29,218 bases of DNA from Heterobasidion occidentale. Its lineage: Eukaryota > Basidiomycota > Agaricomycetes > Russulales > Bondarzewiaceae. The notes under the pieces are model-generated. The model saw only the letters and a list, made by a program, of their open reading frames with translations. It made no database searches and was not told the origin of the DNA. Position numbers and translations under genes: made by a program. Of the stretch, positions 29,142 through 29,218 are shown piece by piece. The stretch covers positions 1 to 29,218 of the forward strand of contig JBCAQO010000101.1 of NCBI GenBank assembly GCA_039111635.1, in the 5' to 3' direction. The stretch's first letter is position 1, and the number at the start of each line of letters is the position of its first letter.

Positions 29142-29218
29142 AATCGGTCGTTCTTATCAAGGGGAGACTCTCGCTCTGTGTCAACCATTCTGAGTGTTCG
29201 CGTCTCTGTTCGTCAGTC
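29142..29218. other. Window end
   Basis: 77 nt beyond the miniature transposon. No feature was recognised. Confidence 0.5.

Overview
The window looks like nuclear DNA of a filamentous basidiomycete, probably an agaricomycete. The few recognisable genes are split by very short GT-AG introns (about 50-60 nt) with CTNAC-type branch sites. One conserved reading frame belongs to an uncharacterised agaricomycete family, and another carries the tetratricopeptide signature seen in fungal TPR/CHAT proteins. No bacterial operons, rRNA, tRNA or CRISPR arrays were seen.

The dominant feature is a giant inverted duplication. Bases 1-12378 and 12389-24797 are near-identical reverse complements around a 10-nt spacer centred at about 12383.5. 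Paired coordinates sum to 24767 at the centre and 24798 at the outer end, so the right arm is 31 nt longer. The arms differ by many 1-9 nt indels and scattered substitutions. The left arm ends at the window edge, so the true end of the palindrome is not visible. Right-arm copies are usually the intact ones: a six-exon gene (23694-24786) and a TPR exon pair (15792-16344) are open there, while their left-arm partners carry single-base frameshifts.

From the centre outward each arm holds: (i) an ORF that reads into the palindrome centre; (ii) degenerate exon-intron modules of about 340 bp; (iii) two copies of an element of about 0.9 kb made of a strong GACTGTG/CACAGTC hairpin plus an array of about ten CACAGTC motifs; (iv) the TPR gene remnant; (v) several candidate small spliced genes; (vi) a region (about 3.5-5.6 kb, mirrored at 19.2-21.1 kb) whose blocks recur in diverged form outside the palindrome; (vii) a GC-rich block with a TATA box; (viii) a candidate multi-exon gene; and (ix) the conserved six-exon gene at the outer end.

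The 24798-29218 flank is not part of the palindrome as far as this window shows. It contains two or three old, tandem, diverged copies of the arm's 19.2-21.1 kb region, a few spliceable exons, and at its end a clear 365-bp Tc1/mariner-type miniature transposon (28775-29139) with TA target duplication. The whole window reads as gene-poor, duplication-rich accessory or subtelomere-like DNA. Whether the palindrome is real or an assembly fold-back is the main open question. All coordinates, exon phases and repeat matches were read by eye; protein family names rest on memory of those families, not on a search.
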